64,000 nucleotides of DNA from Subtercola boreus (GCF_003399635.1 NZ_NBXB01000018.1:22021-86020); one strand, 5' to 3'; positions 46,177-57,650 are shown, counted from the stretch's first letter. Numbers and translations: made by a program. Notes: generated by a model from the sequence alone, not told the origin.

Positions 46177-46926
46177 ATGAACGCACCCGGAACACCGCTC
46201 GTTGTTCTCGACCATGTCAACAAGCACTACGGCGACCTGCACGTTCTGAACGACATCAACCTGACGATCAGGGCGGGCGAGGTCGTCGTCGTCATCGGGC
46301 CGAGTGGATCGGGTAAGTCGACCCTGTGCCGCGCGATCAACCGGCTCGAGACGATCGACGACGGAACCATCTCGATCGCCGGCGAGCCGCTGCCGAGCGA
46401 GGGTGCTGCCCTCGCGAAGCTGCGCGCGAATGTCGGCATGGTCTTCCAGTCCTTCAACCTCTTCGCCCACAAGACGATCCTGCAGAACGTGACCCTCGGA
46501 CCGATCAGGGTCTCGAAGAAGTCCAAAGCGGAGGCCGAGACCCGAGCCCGGGAACTGCTGGAGCGAGTCGGAGTACAGAGCCAAGCCGACAAGATGCCCT
46601 CGCAGCTCTCCGGCGGCCAGCAGCAGCGGGTGGCCATCGCCCGCGCCCTCGCGATGCAGCCGAGCGTGATGCTCTTCGACGAGCCCACCTCCGCGCTCGA
46701 CCCCGAGATGATCAATGAGGTGCTCGACGTGATGGCCGGCCTCGCGAAAGAGGGCATGACGATGATCGTCGTGACCCATGAGATGGGTTTCGCCCGCAGG
46801 GCCGCCGATCGTGTGGTCTTCATGGCAGACGGCCGCATCGTCGAAGACACCACGCCGGCCGAGTTCTTCGACCACCCGAAGAGCGAACGTGCCAAAGATT
46901 TCCTCTCCAAGATCCTGAGCCACTGA
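46177..46926 (+). CDS. gluA: Glutamate ABC transporter, ATP-binding protein
   Basis: Polar amino-acid transporter ATPase of 249 aa with Walker [11 protein letters not shown] near residues 40-49, Q-loop MVFQSFNLF, signature [15 protein letters not shown], Walker [13 protein letters not shown] and H-loop VVTHEMGF. First gene of a complete four-gene uptake system with the GluABCD order. The 153-bp upstream gap holds TGATTC/GAATCA half-sites (46067-46090), a possible operator, and a TAACTA box. The glutamate assignment rests mainly on gluB. Confidence 0.9.
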   Translation: MNAPGTPLVVLDHVNKHYGDLHVLNDINLTIRAGEVVVVIGPSGSGKSTLCRAINRLETIDDGTISIAGEPLPSEGAALAKLRANVGMVFQSFNLFAHKTILQNVTLGPIRVSKKSKAEAETRARELLERVGVQSQADKMPSQLSGGQQQRVAIARALAMQPSVMLFDEPTSALDPEMINEVLDVMAGLAKEGMTMIVVTHEMGFARRAADRVVFMADGRIVEDTTPAEFFDHPKSERAKDFLSKILSH

Positions 46927-46949
46927 CCACGTAAAGAGGAAGAAGACCC

Positions 46950-47858
46950 ATGAAGCTCCGAAAGATCCTGATCGGTACGGCCGTAGCGGCCGTCGCCGTC
47001 GCCCTCACCGCCTGCGGCGCTCCCGGCAGCGCGACCAGTGGTGGCAGCACCTCCACCTCGGCCGCCGGTGCAGGCCCCTACGACCTCGCGGTCGCCGAGA
47101 GCCCGACTTTCGAGGCGGGCACGACCATGGCGAAGCTGGCCGAGGCCGGCACCATGAAGATCGGCACGAAGTTCGACCAGCCACTGTTCGGCCTGCGCGG
47201 CCTCGACGGCAAGCCGGTCGGCTTCGACGCCGCCATCGGCTCGCTGGTCGCCTCGAAGCTCGGGATCCCGTTCGACAAGATCGAATGGACAGAGACGGTC
47301 TCAGCGAACCGTGAGCCCTTCCTGCAGAGCGGCCAGGTCGACGCCGTCATCGCCACCTATACGATCAACGACAAGCGCAAGCAGGTCGTCGACTTCGCGG
47401 GCCCCTACTTCGTGGCCGGCCAGAGCATCCTGGTACTCGAGGGCAACACCGAGATCACCAAGCCCGAAGATCTGGCAGGCAAGGCGGTCTGTTCGGTCGA
47501 GGGATCGACCCCGGCGTCGAACATCGTCGAGAAGTACGGCGCGGTCCTCCAGCCGACCGACGTCTACAGCAAGTGCCTCGACCCGCTGAAGAACGGACAG
47601 GTCGTCGCGATGACCACCGACAACGTCATCCTGTCGGGCTTCGTCGACCAGAACCCGGGCGTCTTCAAGCTGGTCGGTGACACGTTCACCGCCGAGCCCT
47701 ACGGAATCGGCCTCACCAAGGACGACACCGCCATGCGCACCTTTGTGAACGAGACGTTGCAGGCGGCGTACGACGACGGCACCTGGGCGCGGCTCTTCGA
47801 GCAGACGGCCGGCACCGTGATCCCCGTGCCGACACCGCCCACGATCGACCAGTACTGA
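46950..47858 (+). CDS. gluB: Glutamate-binding lipoprotein
   Basis: Extracellular solute receptor of 302 aa, lipid-anchored: signal peptide with lipobox LTAC (Cys at about residue 22), then a Gly/Ser/Thr-rich tether. The SBP family 3 core shows KIGTKFDQPLFGLRGLDGKP, the SANREPFLQSGQVDAVIATY block and DFAGPYFVAGQSILV, typical of GluB-type glutamate receptors. AAGAGGAAG lies upstream of the ATG. Confidence 0.9.
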   Translation: MKLRKILIGTAVAAVAVALTACGAPGSATSGGSTSTSAAGAGPYDLAVAESPTFEAGTTMAKLAEAGTMKIGTKFDQPLFGLRGLDGKPVGFDAAIGSLVASKLGIPFDKIEWTETVSANREPFLQSGQVDAVIATYTINDKRKQVVDFAGPYFVAGQSILVLEGNTEITKPEDLAGKAVCSVEGSTPASNIVEKYGAVLQPTDVYSKCLDPLKNGQVVAMTTDNVILSGFVDQNPGVFKLVGDTFTAEPYGIGLTKDDTAMRTFVNETLQAAYDDGTWARLFEQTAGTVIPVPTPPTIDQY

Positions 47859-47888
47859 TCTGACCTCCGAGCTCTGAAGGGAGGCCCC

Positions 47889-48533
47889 GTGGTCATCTTC
47901 GACAATCTGCCGCTGTACCTCGAGGCCTTCCTGCAGACCCTCGCGCTGCTGCTGCTCACGACAGTCCTCGCGTTGCCGCTCGGCGCCGTGATCGCCGCCA
48001 TGCGCATCTCGCCGATCGGGAGCCTCCGGGCCACCGCGACCGTCTACACCGAGATCCTCCGCAACACGCCGCTCGTTCTCGTCTTCATCTTCTGCTTCGT
48101 GGTGCTGCCGATCCTCGGCGTCATCCTGCCGTTCATGTTCTCGGCCGTGCTCGCCCTGACCCTCTACACCGCTCCGTTCTTCGCCGAAGCGATCCGCTCG
48201 GGCATCAACGGTGTGCCGGTGGGCCAGGCCGAAGCCGCCCGGAGCATCGGCATGACATTCGGCCAGACGGTCACTCTCGTGGTGCTGCCGCAGGCCATCC
48301 GGAGCGTCATTCCGCCGATCATCAACGTGATGATCGCCCTGACGAAGAACACCTCCATCGCGGGCGGCTTCTTCATCTTCGAACTCTTCAACTCCGGCCG
48401 GAGGCTCGTGAACGAGAACGGTGACCAGGTCATCCTGGCGCTGGTCGGCGTCGCTGCCTTCTACCTCCTCATCACGATTCCCCTCGGCCAGCTGGCGGAC
48501 TTCCTCGAGCGACGGGTGGTGATCAGGCGATGA
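47889..48533 (+). CDS. gluC: Glutamate ABC transporter permease 1
   Basis: Inner-membrane permease of 214 aa with about five transmembrane helices and the HisM-type EAA loop GVPVGQAEAARSIGMTFGQT. GAAGGGAGG precedes GTG 47889. It overlaps gluD in an ATGA and forms the channel with it. Confidence 0.9.
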   Translation: MVIFDNLPLYLEAFLQTLALLLLTTVLALPLGAVIAAMRISPIGSLRATATVYTEILRNTPLVLVFIFCFVVLPILGVILPFMFSAVLALTLYTAPFFAEAIRSGINGVPVGQAEAARSIGMTFGQTVTLVVLPQAIRSVIPPIINVMIALTKNTSIAGGFFIFELFNSGRRLVNENGDQVILALVGVAAFYLLITIPLGQLADFLERRVVIRR

Positions 48534-49363
48534 CCAGTGTTCTGTATGACGTGCCCGGCCCCAAGGCTAAGGTGCGAGCACGGGTGATCTCGTGGATCAC
48601 CGGCCTCATCGTGCTCGCGCTGCTGGCCTACACCGGCCTGACGCTCTGGCAGAAGGGCATGTGGGATCCGACCCGCTGGGACATCTTCAACGACCCATTG
48701 GTCTGGGCGGTGCTGCTCCGTGGGCTGGTCGTCGTGCTGCAGTCGGCGCTCGTCGCGACTGTGCTCGCCCTGCTGCTCGGTATGGTCTTCGCTCTGCTCC
48801 GGATGTCGTCGCACCGCGCCATCCGCATTCCGACGACGATCGTGCTCGAGTTCTTCCGCGGTATGCCCGTGCTCTTGATGATGCTGTTCATCCTGCTCGC
48901 CTTCCCCGGCGTGAGTGCGTTCTGGGCTGTGGTCAGTGCGCTCGCTGTCTACAACGGCGCGATCATCGGTGAGGCCCTGCGTTCGGGCGTGGTCGCTCTG
49001 CCGAAGGGGCAGCGTGAGGCCGGGCTCGCGATCGGGCTCCGGCCGCTTCAGGCCCGCCTGCTGATCGAGTTCCCGCAGGCTTTCCGCACCATGCTGCCGA
49101 TCATCGTGGCGCAGATCGTGGTCCTGCTGAAGGACACGGCCCTCGGGTACATCGTCGGCCAGGTCGCGCTCATCCGTGAGGGAGAACTGCTCGCCGAGTT
49201 CGTCGGGCGCCAGCAGTACTTCTTCTCGATCTTCCTTGTCATGCTCGCCATGTACCTGGTGATCAACCTCACGATCTCGACGATCGCCCGGCAGTTGGCC
49301 AAGCGCCGCGGATTCACGGTCAGCAAAGTGGTCGCCGACGAATCGATGAGTGCGGCGACCTAG
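48530..49363 (+). CDS. gluD: Glutamate ABC transporter permease 2
   Basis: Second permease, 277 aa, with a longer N-terminus (one helix at about 20-40) and the EAA loop GVVALPKGQREAGLAIGLRP. A polar C-terminal tail follows the last helix. It ends only 15 bp before pheS, whose -10 box begins two bases after the gluD stop. Confidence 0.9.
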   Translation: MTSVLYDVPGPKAKVRARVISWITGLIVLALLAYTGLTLWQKGMWDPTRWDIFNDPLVWAVLLRGLVVVLQSALVATVLALLLGMVFALLRMSSHRAIRIPTTIVLEFFRGMPVLLMMLFILLAFPGVSAFWAVVSALAVYNGAIIGEALRSGVVALPKGQREAGLAIGLRPLQARLLIEFPQAFRTMLPIIVAQIVVLLKDTALGYIVGQVALIREGELLAEFVGRQQYFFSIFLVMLAMYLVINLTISTIARQLAKRRGFTVSKVVADESMSAAT

Positions 49364-49364
49364 C

Positions 49365-49370
49365 TAAACT
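49365..49370 (+). promoter_or_regulatory. -10 box of leaderless pheS mRNA
   Basis: TAAACT lies eight bases before GTG 49379 and directly after the gluD stop. A TTG at 49370 is in frame but overlaps the box. Confidence 0.6.
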
Positions 49371-49378
49371 TGTGTCCC

Positions 49379-50425
49379 GTGTCTGATCCCGAAATCCCTG
49401 TCCTCTCCGAAGAGTCCGTGGCCGCGGCCGTCGAGGCTGCGCTCGCAGCCGTCGCGGCGGTCAGCGGCACCGCATCGTTCAAGGCGGCGCGATCCGCGCA
49501 TGCGGGGGAGGCGTCTCCGCTGGCACGCCTGAACGGGCAGCTCCGCAGCCTGCCGAACGACCAGAAGGCGTCCGCCGGCAAGCTCGTCGGCCAGGCACGC
49601 GCGCGGGTCAACCAGGCGCTGGCCGCGAAGGAGGCCGACGTCGTCGCGCTCGAGAACGCGGCGCAGCTCGCCGCCGAAGCGCTCGACGTCACCGCGCTGC
49701 CCGTGAAGAAGCGCCTCGGTGCGCGCCATCCGCTCTCCCTCCTGCAGGAAAAGATCGGCGACATCTTCGTCGGAATGGGCTGGGAGATCGCAGAAGGCCC
49801 CGAGCTCGAGAACGAATGGTTCAACTTCGACGCGCTGAACTTCGACCCCGATCATCCGGCCCGCGCCATGCAGGACACGTTCTTCGTCGACCCCGTCTCG
49901 TCGCACCTGCTGCTCCGCACGCACACGTCGCCCGTGCAGATCCGCTCGCTGCTGAGCCGGGAACTGCCCGTCTACGTCATTGCGCCCGGTCGCACCTACC
50001 GCACCGACGAACTCGACGCGACGCACACCCCGGTGTTCAGCCAGGTTGAGGGCATCGCCGTCGACAAGGGCCTCACCATGGCACACCTCCGCGGCACCCT
50101 CGAGTTCTTCGCGCGCAAGATGTTCGGCGACGAGGCGAAGATTCGCCTGCGCCCCAACTACTTCCCGTTCACCGAGCCGAGCGCCGAGATGGACGTCTGG
50201 CAGCCGAACGCCAAGGGCGGGGCGCGCTGGGTGGAGTGGGGCGGCTGCGGCATGGTCAACCCGAACGTGCTGCTCTCCGCCGGGATCGACCCCGACGTCC
50301 ACTCGGGCTTCGCGTTCGGCATCGGGATCGAGCGCACCCTCCAGTTCCGCAACAACCTGAACGACATGCGTGACATGGTCGAAGGCGACGTGCGGTTCAG
50401 CCAGCAGTTCGGAATGGTGGTTTAA
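49379..50425 (+). CDS. pheS: Phenylalanyl-tRNA synthetase alpha subunit
   Basis: Catalytic subunit of 348 aa, class II synthetase. It has an N-terminal coiled coil (about 1-85), motif 1-2 region with [14 protein letters not shown] and [20 protein letters not shown], and motif 3 [20 protein letters not shown]. The start is set by the leaderless promoter spacing. pheT follows after two bases. No attenuator or T-box is visible before it. Confidence 0.96.
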   Translation: MSDPEIPVLSEESVAAAVEAALAAVAAVSGTASFKAARSAHAGEASPLARLNGQLRSLPNDQKASAGKLVGQARARVNQALAAKEADVVALENAAQLAAEALDVTALPVKKRLGARHPLSLLQEKIGDIFVGMGWEIAEGPELENEWFNFDALNFDPDHPARAMQDTFFVDPVSSHLLLRTHTSPVQIRSLLSRELPVYVIAPGRTYRTDELDATHTPVFSQVEGIAVDKGLTMAHLRGTLEFFARKMFGDEAKIRLRPNYFPFTEPSAEMDVWQPNAKGGARWVEWGGCGMVNPNVLLSAGIDPDVHSGFAFGIGIERTLQFRNNLNDMRDMVEGDVRFSQQFGMVV

Positions 50426-50427
50426 GG

Positions 50428-52968
50428 ATGAGAATTCCCCTCAGTTGGCTCGCCGAGTACGTCGACCTGCCCGCGGGCACCACCATCGACGAGGTGCACG
50501 CCGCGCTGGTGAGCGTCGGCCTCGAAGAGGAGGGCTCCCACCAGTTCGACATCGATGGCCCGGTGGTCGTCGGTGAGGTGCTCGACTTCACCGAGGAACC
50601 CCAGTCGAACGGCAAGACGATCCGTTGGTGCACCGTGCGTGTCGCGGCACCCGGTCAGGCCGCCGCCGATGGGGGAGCGGATGTTCGGGGAATCGTCTGC
50701 GGTGCCCACAACTTCTTCCCCGGGGACAAGGTCGTCGTGACCCTGCCCGGCGCCGTGCTGCCCGGCAACTTCGCGATCGCCGCCCGCAAGACCTACGGTC
50801 ACGTGTCCGACGGCATGATCGCGTCGACCCGTGAGCTCGGGCTCGGTGAGGAGCACGACGGTATCCTCCGTCTCAGCAGCCTGGGCCTCGACCCTGCGGT
50901 CGGCACCGACGCGCTCGAACTGCTCGGTCTCACCGACGCGGCGGTCGAGGTGAACGTGACTCCGGATCGCGGCTACGCCTTCTCGATCCGCGGTATCGCC
51001 CGGGAGTACGCCCACGCCACGGGGGCGACATTCCGTGACCCGGCCTCGGTGCGGCCTGCGGGGGCGCCCGCCGAGGGCGTCGCGGTCACCGTCTCCGATG
51101 ACGCACCGATCCGCGGCCGCGTCGGCGCGACAGTGTTCGTGACGCGAGTGGTTCGCGGTGTCGACCAGACCGCTCCGACCCCGGCGTGGATGATCGCGCG
51201 ACTGAAGCTCGCGGGCATCCGCTCGATCTCCCTCGTCGTCGACATCACGAACTACGTGATGCTCGAGCTCGGCCAGCCTCTGCACGGCTACGATCTCGAT
51301 CTGGTTCGTGGCGGCATCGTCGTGCGCCGGGCCGCCCCCGGCGAGACCCTCAAGACCCTCGACGGGCAGGTGCGCACGCTCGACCCCGAAGACCTGGTGA
51401 TCGCCGACGACACCGGGGCCATCGGACTCGCGGGCGTGATGGGCGGATTCTCGACCGAGATCTCCGACGCGACATCCGCCGTGCTGATCGAGGCCGCGAA
51501 CTTCGATCCGGTGACGGTCGCACGAACGGCTCGTCGGCACAAGCTGCCGAGCGAGGCCTCGAAGCGCTTCGAGCGCGGCGTCGACCCCGAGGTCGCCGTC
51601 GCTGCGGCCGCGCGGGCCGTGCAGCTGCTCGAGGAACTCGGCGGTGCGCGAGCGGACGGCACCGGATCCGGGTACCACGCGCATGACCAGCTCGCGCCGA
51701 TCTTCCTGCCCGACCGCTACATCTCGGGTCTTGTCGGCGTGGAGTACACCGACGACGAGATCACCTCGTCGCTGATCGAGATCGGTGCCACTCTCGAGTA
51801 CGCGCACGACGGACTGCTCGTGTCGCCGCCGTCGTGGCGCCCCGACCTCACCCACAAGTCGACGCTGGCCGAAGAGGTCGCGCGCATCGTGGGGTATTCG
51901 CGGATCCCGTCCGTGATCCCGACGGCCCCGCCCGGCCGGGGGCTCACCCGCGAGCAGCAGCTGCGTCGGCTCGCGGCCGAGACGCTCGCCGCGAGCGGGT
52001 CGACCGAGGTGCTCGCGTATCCGTTCATCTCGTCGGCCTCGAACCGCACGTTCGGGTCGGCGGACGACACCGTCGCACCGGCTGTGAAGCTCGCGAACCC
52101 ACTCGATTCAGAGGCGCCCCTGCTCCGCACGACACTGCTGCCCGGTCTCATCGACATCGCCCGGCGCAATCTGTCGCGCGGTCTCACCGACCTCTCGGTC
52201 TACGAGATCGGTGCCGTCTTCCTGCCCGTCGCAGGTGCCGACTACGGGGTCGTCGAGGTGCCGTCGGGCGCGTCCCTGCCGGCCGCTCCGGTTCTGGATG
52301 ACCTGAACGCGAGTATTCCGCCGCAGCCGTGGCATGTCGGGCTGCTCTTCCTCGGCAATGCGGTCGAGAAGCAGCCCGGGCAGCCGGCGGTTCCATTCGG
52401 CATCGCCGATGTGCTCGACACCGTGAGGCTGCTCGCGACGGCGCTCGACGTGCCGGTGACGGTGCGCCAGGGATCGCACTCTGCGCTGCACCCGGGGCGC
52501 ACCGCAGAGATCGTGGTGCCGGTCGGCGCGGGTGCCGATGTGGTGAGCGTCGGGTACGTCGGTGAGCTGCTGCCCGCGCTCGCCGCGGAGCTTGACCTGC
52601 CGCGAGTGGTCGGGGTGGCGGAACTCGATCTGTCGTCACTGATGGAACTCGCAGCGCGGAGTGTGCAGGCGTCCCCCCTCGCCGGTTACCCGGCCGCGAC
52701 GCAGGACGTTTCGTTGGTCGTCGCCGAGTCGGTGGCTGCGGGGGACGTTCTCGACGCTGTGTCCTCGGGGGCCGGGGAACTGCTCGAGGGCATCCACCTG
52801 GTCGACGACTACCGCGGCAACGGGATCGACGGTGGTTCGAAGTCGCTCACGTTCGCACTGCGTTTCCGAGCGAGCGACCGCACGTTGACCGCTGCTGAGG
52901 CGAGTGAGGCGCGGATCGCGGGTGCTGCCGAGGCATCCCGGCGGTTCGGGGCCATCGTCCGAGAGTGA
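50428..52968 (+). CDS. pheT: Phenylalanyl-tRNA synthetase beta subunit
   Basis: Beta subunit of 846 aa, of usual size. Domains in order: N-terminal tRNA-binding (EMAP-like) domain at about 40-150, B3/B4 editing domain (about 210-390), B5 (about 410-480), synthetase-like core (YEIGAVFLPV) and C-terminal anticodon-binding FDX-ACB (SPLAGYPAATQDVSLVVAES). It forms the heterotetramer with PheS. Confidence 0.96.
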   Translation: MRIPLSWLAEYVDLPAGTTIDEVHAALVSVGLEEEGSHQFDIDGPVVVGEVLDFTEEPQSNGKTIRWCTVRVAAPGQAAADGGADVRGIVCGAHNFFPGDKVVVTLPGAVLPGNFAIAARKTYGHVSDGMIASTRELGLGEEHDGILRLSSLGLDPAVGTDALELLGLTDAAVEVNVTPDRGYAFSIRGIAREYAHATGATFRDPASVRPAGAPAEGVAVTVSDDAPIRGRVGATVFVTRVVRGVDQTAPTPAWMIARLKLAGIRSISLVVDITNYVMLELGQPLHGYDLDLVRGGIVVRRAAPGETLKTLDGQVRTLDPEDLVIADDTGAIGLAGVMGGFSTEISDATSAVLIEAANFDPVTVARTARRHKLPSEASKRFERGVDPEVAVAAAARAVQLLEELGGARADGTGSGYHAHDQLAPIFLPDRYISGLVGVEYTDDEITSSLIEIGATLEYAHDGLLVSPPSWRPDLTHKSTLAEEVARIVGYSRIPSVIPTAPPGRGLTREQQLRRLAAETLAASGSTEVLAYPFISSASNRTFGSADDTVAPAVKLANPLDSEAPLLRTTLLPGLIDIARRNLSRGLTDLSVYEIGAVFLPVAGADYGVVEVPSGASLPAAPVLDDLNASIPPQPWHVGLLFLGNAVEKQPGQPAVPFGIADVLDTVRLLATALDVPVTVRQGSHSALHPGRTAEIVVPVGAGADVVSVGYVGELLPALAAELDLPRVVGVAELDLSSLMELAARSVQASPLAGYPAATQDVSLVVAESVAAGDVLDAVSSGAGELLEGIHLVDDYRGNGIDGGSKSLTFALRFRASDRTLTAAEASEARIAGAAEASRRFGAIVRE

Positions 52969-53070
52969 GTGACGGATCCGCGTCCTGCCTTCCTGTCCTC
53001 CACAGGGCGCGGATCTTGTAGCTTGTCCACAGAGTCGCCACGGGCGTCAGGGCGACTTCTGAGCAAGGAC

Positions 53071-53076
53071 TACATT
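53071..53076 (+). promoter_or_regulatory. -10 box of leaderless argC mRNA
   Basis: TACATT lies six bases before ATG 53083. No classical ARG-box operator is recognisable in the 114-bp pheT-argC gap. Confidence 0.55.
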
Positions 53077-53082
53077 TGACGT

Positions 53083-54129
53083 ATGTCTTTTTCGGTGGCG
53101 GTAGCAGGAGCAAGCGGTTATGCAGGCGGCGAACTGCTGCGCCTGCTGGCGGGCCACCCGGAGTTCGAGGTGCGAACCGTCACGGCCAACAACAACGCCG
53201 GGCAGCCGCTTCTCGCTGTGCATCCGCACCTGCGGTCCTACGCCGGCCTGGTGCTCAGCCCCACCACCACCGAGGCTCTGACGGGACACGACATCGTGTT
53301 CCTCGCCCTCCCGCACGGCAGATCCGGAGCCCTCACCGAGACGCTCGACGAGAACACTCTCGTCATCGACTGCGGCGCAGACCACCGACTGACCGACGAG
53401 GCCGACTGGGCGAGGTTCTACGGCGGCGAGTTCTTCGGGGCGTGGCCGTACGGCCTGCCTGAGCTCCTCATCGCTGACCACCAGCAGCAGCGGTCGAAGC
53501 TGGCCGGCGTGAAACGCATCGCCGTGCCGGGCTGCAACGTCACCGCGATCAGCCTGGCTCTCGCGCCGGGCCTCCGCGCCGGTGTCATCCAGCCCGTCGA
53601 CCTCGTCGCGGTGCTGGCCGTCGGCCCCTCGGGCGCCGGCAAGAGTCTTCGCACGAACCTCCTGGCGAGCGAGGTGCTCGGATCGGCGAGTGCCTACGGC
53701 ATCGCGGGCGCCCACCGGCACAACCCGGAGATCGTGCAGAACCTCAGCCTCTCCGCGGGAACCCGTGTGAGCGTGTCGTTCACTCCCGTGCTCATCCCGA
53801 GTGCGCGGGGTATCCTCGCCACGTCGACCGCGAGGCTCGCTGCGGGTATCAGCGCGCACGACGTGAGGTCCGCCTGGGTCAACGCCTACGCCGACGAGCC
53901 GTTCGTGCATGTGTTGCCGGAGGGCCAGTTCCCCTCCCTCTCCGACGTGGTCGGGGCGAACACCGCCCTCATGGGAGTCGCCGTCGACGAGGCTGCCGAC
54001 CGGGTGGTCACCGTCACCGCGATCGACAATCTCGTGAAGGGCACGGCTGGTGCCGCCATCCAGTCCGCGAACATCGCCCTCGGCCTTCCCGAGACGCTCG
54101 GCCTGCCGATCGACGGGCTCGCTCCGTGA
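53083..54129 (+). CDS. argC: N-acetyl-gamma-glutamyl-phosphate reductase
   Basis: Third enzyme of arginine synthesis, 348 aa. Rossmann motif [20 protein letters not shown] near the N-terminus, [10 protein letters not shown], the active-site Cys in [14 protein letters not shown], and the late [14 protein letters not shown] [15 protein letters not shown]. It heads the arg cluster from a likely leaderless promoter. Confidence 0.96.
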   Translation: MSFSVAVAGASGYAGGELLRLLAGHPEFEVRTVTANNNAGQPLLAVHPHLRSYAGLVLSPTTTEALTGHDIVFLALPHGRSGALTETLDENTLVIDCGADHRLTDEADWARFYGGEFFGAWPYGLPELLIADHQQQRSKLAGVKRIAVPGCNVTAISLALAPGLRAGVIQPVDLVAVLAVGPSGAGKSLRTNLLASEVLGSASAYGIAGAHRHNPEIVQNLSLSAGTRVSVSFTPVLIPSARGILATSTARLAAGISAHDVRSAWVNAYADEPFVHVLPEGQFPSLSDVVGANTALMGVAVDEAADRVVTVTAIDNLVKGTAGAAIQSANIALGLPETLGLPIDGLAP

Positions 54130-54235
54130 GCCTCGGCCCCGCAACGCCTCCGTCTCCGTCATCCCTCTCGCCATCCGCAGCGCCATCTTCATCGACGTCG
54201 TCACCACTCGCCGACAGAACAACAGGAGCGCACTC

Positions 54236-55393
54236 GTGAGCGTCACCGCACCCGCCGGATTCGAAGCGGCCGGAATCGCTCGGGGCCTGAAGTCCTCCGG
54301 GGGCCTCGACCTCGCGTTGGTGGTGAATCGGGGCCCGAGCACTGCTGCCGCCGCTGTCTTCACCTCGAACCGCTGCAAGGCGAACCCGGTGCTCTGGAGC
54401 GAGAAGGTCATCGAAGACGGGCGCGTGGCCGCGGTCATCCTGAACTCAGGCGGGGCGAACTGCTACACCGGAGCGTTCGGCTTCCAGACCACGCACGCCA
54501 CGGCCGAGGCGGTCGCCCAATCGCTCGGTGTGTCTGCTGGTGACGTCATCGTGTGTTCGACGGGGCTCATCGGCACCGGTGACCAGGTCTTCCGCGACCG
54601 GGTGGTCGGCGGTGTTCCTGCTGTCAGCGCAGCACTCTCGCCCACGGGCGGAACCGATGCGGCTCTCGCCATCATGACCACCGACACCCGGTCGAAGGAG
54701 GCCGTGTTCAACGGCCCCGGCTACTCGATCGGCGGAATGGCGAAGGGTGCAGGGATGCTCGCGCCCGGGCTCGCCACCATGCTCGTCGTCATCACCACAG
54801 ATGCCGACCTGCCGGCCGCGTCGCTCGACCGCGCTCTTCGTGCGGCCACCCGGGTGACGTTCGACAGGGTCGACTCCGACGGCTGCATGTCGACGAACGA
54901 CACCGTGACACTGCTGGCGAGCGGGGCATCCGGGACCGTACCAGACCTCGCCGACTTCACCGCGGGCCTGACCGCCGTCTGCCACGACCTCGCTCTCCTG
55001 CTTCAGGGAGACGCCGAGGGCGCGAGCCACGACATCACGATCACCACCACGAACGCGGCCACCGAAGACGAGGCCGTCACCGTGTCGCGCGCCGTCTCCC
55101 GAAGCAACCTCTTCAAGGCGGCGATCTTCGGCAACGACCCGAACTGGGGCCGCGTGCTCGCCGCCGTCGGCACGACCGACGCGGAGTTCAACCCGTACAA
55201 CATCGACGTGACCATCAACGGCGTCAAGATCTGCAAGGCGGGCGAGCCGTTCGAGGACCGCGACCTCATCGACCTGTCCCCGCGGGCCGTCAGCGTGCTG
55301 ATCGATCTGCACGTGGGCGAGGAGACCGCATCGATCTTCACCAACGACCTCACCCACGACTACGTGCACGAGAACAGCGCGTACGCGAGCTGA
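54236..55393 (+). CDS. argJ: Glutamate N-acetyltransferase / amino-acid acetyltransferase
   Basis: Bifunctional ArgJ of 385 aa, which recycles the acetyl group and can also make N-acetylglutamate. The self-cleavage site is in [14 protein letters not shown], where the Thr of ATM is the nucleophile; [10 protein letters not shown] and NPNWGR-like [13 protein letters not shown] are also present. GTG 54236 follows CAGGAG (54223-54228). The 106-bp gap from argC has no separate gene. Confidence 0.95.
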   Translation: MSVTAPAGFEAAGIARGLKSSGGLDLALVVNRGPSTAAAAVFTSNRCKANPVLWSEKVIEDGRVAAVILNSGGANCYTGAFGFQTTHATAEAVAQSLGVSAGDVIVCSTGLIGTGDQVFRDRVVGGVPAVSAALSPTGGTDAALAIMTTDTRSKEAVFNGPGYSIGGMAKGAGMLAPGLATMLVVITTDADLPAASLDRALRAATRVTFDRVDSDGCMSTNDTVTLLASGASGTVPDLADFTAGLTAVCHDLALLLQGDAEGASHDITITTTNAATEDEAVTVSRAVSRSNLFKAAIFGNDPNWGRVLAAVGTTDAEFNPYNIDVTINGVKICKAGEPFEDRDLIDLSPRAVSVLIDLHVGEETASIFTNDLTHDYVHENSAYAS

Positions 55394-56382
55394 TGGCAGA
55401 CATGACCCTGGCCGAAGACCACGACCTCGCCGCCGTGAAGGCCGCGACCCTCATCGAATCCCTGCCATGGCTGAAGTCGTTTCGCGACCGGATCATGGTG
55501 ATCAAATTCGGCGGCAACGCCATGGTCGATCCCGAGCTGCAGCGCACCTTCGCTGAAGACATCGTCTACCTGCGCTACGCGGGCATCCGCCCCGTCGTCG
55601 TGCACGGTGGAGGGCCGCAGATCTCCCGGATGCTCGACCGGCTCGGTATCGAGAGCGAGTTCCGGGGCGGCTACCGGGTCACCAGCCCCGAGGCCATGGA
55701 TGTCGTGCGCATGGTGCTCACCGGCCAGATCAGCCGCGGCATCGTGAGCCACATCAATGAGCACGGGCCGCTCGCCTCCGCCATGTCGGGTGAAGACGCC
55801 GGACTGTTCGAGGGGCAACGCCGCACGATCGAGGTCGATGGCGAGCGAGTCGACCTCGGGATGGTGGGCGACGTGGTCGGCGTCAATGCCGAGACGGTGC
55901 TCGAGCAGCTCGCCGCCGGCCGGATCCCGGTCATCTCCTCGATCGCGCCCGACCGCGACGAACCCGGGTCGGTGCTGAACATCAATGCCGACGCGGCTGC
56001 CGCGGCGCTCGCTGTCGCCCTGGGAGCCGCCAAGCTCGTCATCCTCACCGACGTCGCGGGTCTGTACTCGGATTGGCCGAACAGGGACTCCCTGGTCTCC
56101 GTCATCGAGGCCGAGTCCTTGCGGACGCTGCTTCCGTCGTTGGAATCCGGCATGATCCCCAAGATGGCCGCGTGCCTTGAAGCGGTCGACGGCGGCGTGC
56201 AGAAGGCGGCGATCATCGACGGGCGCATCCCGCACTCGATCCTGCTCGAGGTCTTCACCCAGAGCGGGATCGGCACCGAGGTCGTGCGCACCGAGGTCGC
56301 GCGCGCCGACTCCGCGCCCGCCGAGCCCGAACACACCGAGCCCGCACACACCGAATCCGAAGAGGAGAACCAGAGCCTGTGA
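55393..56382 (+). CDS. argB: Acetylglutamate kinase
   Basis: Phosphorylates N-acetylglutamate; 329 aa. Motifs: [37 protein letters not shown] and [13 protein letters not shown] [16 protein letters not shown]. The fold's normal end (near residue 305) is followed by an acidic tail with repeated PEHTEP/PAHTES units. It starts in a TGATG overlap with argJ and overlaps argD. Confidence 0.95.
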   Translation: MADMTLAEDHDLAAVKAATLIESLPWLKSFRDRIMVIKFGGNAMVDPELQRTFAEDIVYLRYAGIRPVVVHGGGPQISRMLDRLGIESEFRGGYRVTSPEAMDVVRMVLTGQISRGIVSHINEHGPLASAMSGEDAGLFEGQRRTIEVDGERVDLGMVGDVVGVNAETVLEQLAAGRIPVISSIAPDRDEPGSVLNINADAAAAALAVALGAAKLVILTDVAGLYSDWPNRDSLVSVIEAESLRTLLPSLESGMIPKMAACLEAVDGGVQKAAIIDGRIPHSILLEVFTQSGIGTEVVRTEVARADSAPAEPEHTEPAHTESEEENQSL

Positions 56383-57650
56383 GCATCGAAACTACCACCA
56401 CCTGGGTCGACACCTTCAATGAGTCGCTCATGCGAACCATGGGCCAGCCGCTTGCGCTCCTGACGCACGGGCGCGGCGCCTTCGTCTGGGATGAGAACGA
56501 GAAGGAGTACCTCGACTTCCTCGCCGGCATCGCTGTCAACTCGCTCGGCCACGCCCACCCCGTGCTCGTCGAAGCGCTGACGCGCCAGGTGGGCACCCTT
56601 GCACACGTGTCGAACTACTTCTCCACGCGGCCCCAGCTCGAGCTGGCCGAACGGCTGAAGCGGCTCACCGGAGCCGGCCCCGCCGGTCGCGTCTACTTCT
56701 GCAATTCCGGGGCCGAGGCCAATGAAGCCGCCTTCAAGCTCGCCCGGTTGAACAGTTCAGGGCCGCGTACGAAGATCGTGGCACTGAAGAACTCCTTCCA
56801 CGGGCGCACCATGGGTGCCCTGGCGCTCACGGGCAAGCCTGACATGCGCGCCCCGTTCGAGCCGATGCCCGCCGGCGTCGTTCACATCGACTCCACGATC
56901 GAGGCATTGGAGGCGACGATCGACGGCACTGTCGCGGCGCTCTTCCTCGAGCCGATCAAGGGGGAGGCGGGTGTCATCGATCTTCCGGCCGGCTACCTCG
57001 CCCGCGCCCGCGAACTCACCGAGCAGCACGGGGTGCTCCTGATCCTCGACGAGATCCAGACCGGCGTGGGTCGTACGGGCCGCTGGTTCAACTACGAATA
57101 CGCCGGAATCCTGCCCGACGCCGTCACGATCGCCAAGGGCATGGCCGGCGGAGTGCCGATCGGTTCGCTCGTCACGTTCGGTTGGGCATCCGACCTCTTC
57201 CAGCGCGGGATGCACGGCAGCACCTTCGGCGGCAACCCCCTCGCAACGGCTGCGGCCAACGCGGTGCTCGGCGAGATCGAGGATCGTGACCTCGTCGGCA
57301 ACGCGGAACGCCGGGGCGCCCAGTTGAAGGAGCGCATCGCTGCCCTCAACTCACCCCTGGTCTCCGACATCCGTGGCCAGGGCCTGTTGATCGGTCTCGG
57401 ATTGTCTGAGCCGATCGCGCTGAAGCTCGCCGCAGCGGCGATGGATGCCGGACTCATCATCAACGCGGCCAACGAGTCGAGCATCCGCATGGCGCCGCCA
57501 CTGATCATCCGCGACCTCGAAGTCGACGCGTTCATCACCCGCTTCACCGCCGCACTCGCCGCAGTCGGTTACCCGGCCGCGCCGGCACCCGCCCTGGTCG
57601 TCCCCGCTACGACCCCCACCACGCCCACCGACGCAGAAAGCGCCTCATGA
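56379..57650 (+). CDS. argD: Acetylornithine aminotransferase
   Basis: Class III PLP aminotransferase of 423 aa. Landmarks: [65 protein letters not shown] and the PLP Lys in [15 protein letters not shown] Pro/Ala/Thr-rich tail of about 25 residues ends the protein. GTG start overlaps argB, and the stop overlaps argF in an ATGA. Confidence 0.95.
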   Translation: MSIETTTTWVDTFNESLMRTMGQPLALLTHGRGAFVWDENEKEYLDFLAGIAVNSLGHAHPVLVEALTRQVGTLAHVSNYFSTRPQLELAERLKRLTGAGPAGRVYFCNSGAEANEAAFKLARLNSSGPRTKIVALKNSFHGRTMGALALTGKPDMRAPFEPMPAGVVHIDSTIEALEATIDGTVAALFLEPIKGEAGVIDLPAGYLARARELTEQHGVLLILDEIQTGVGRTGRWFNYEYAGILPDAVTIAKGMAGGVPIGSLVTFGWASDLFQRGMHGSTFGGNPLATAAANAVLGEIEDRDLVGNAERRGAQLKERIAALNSPLVSDIRGQGLLIGLGLSEPIALKLAAAAMDAGLIINAANESSIRMAPPLIIRDLEVDAFITRFTAALAAVGYPAAPAPALVVPATTPTTPTDAESAS

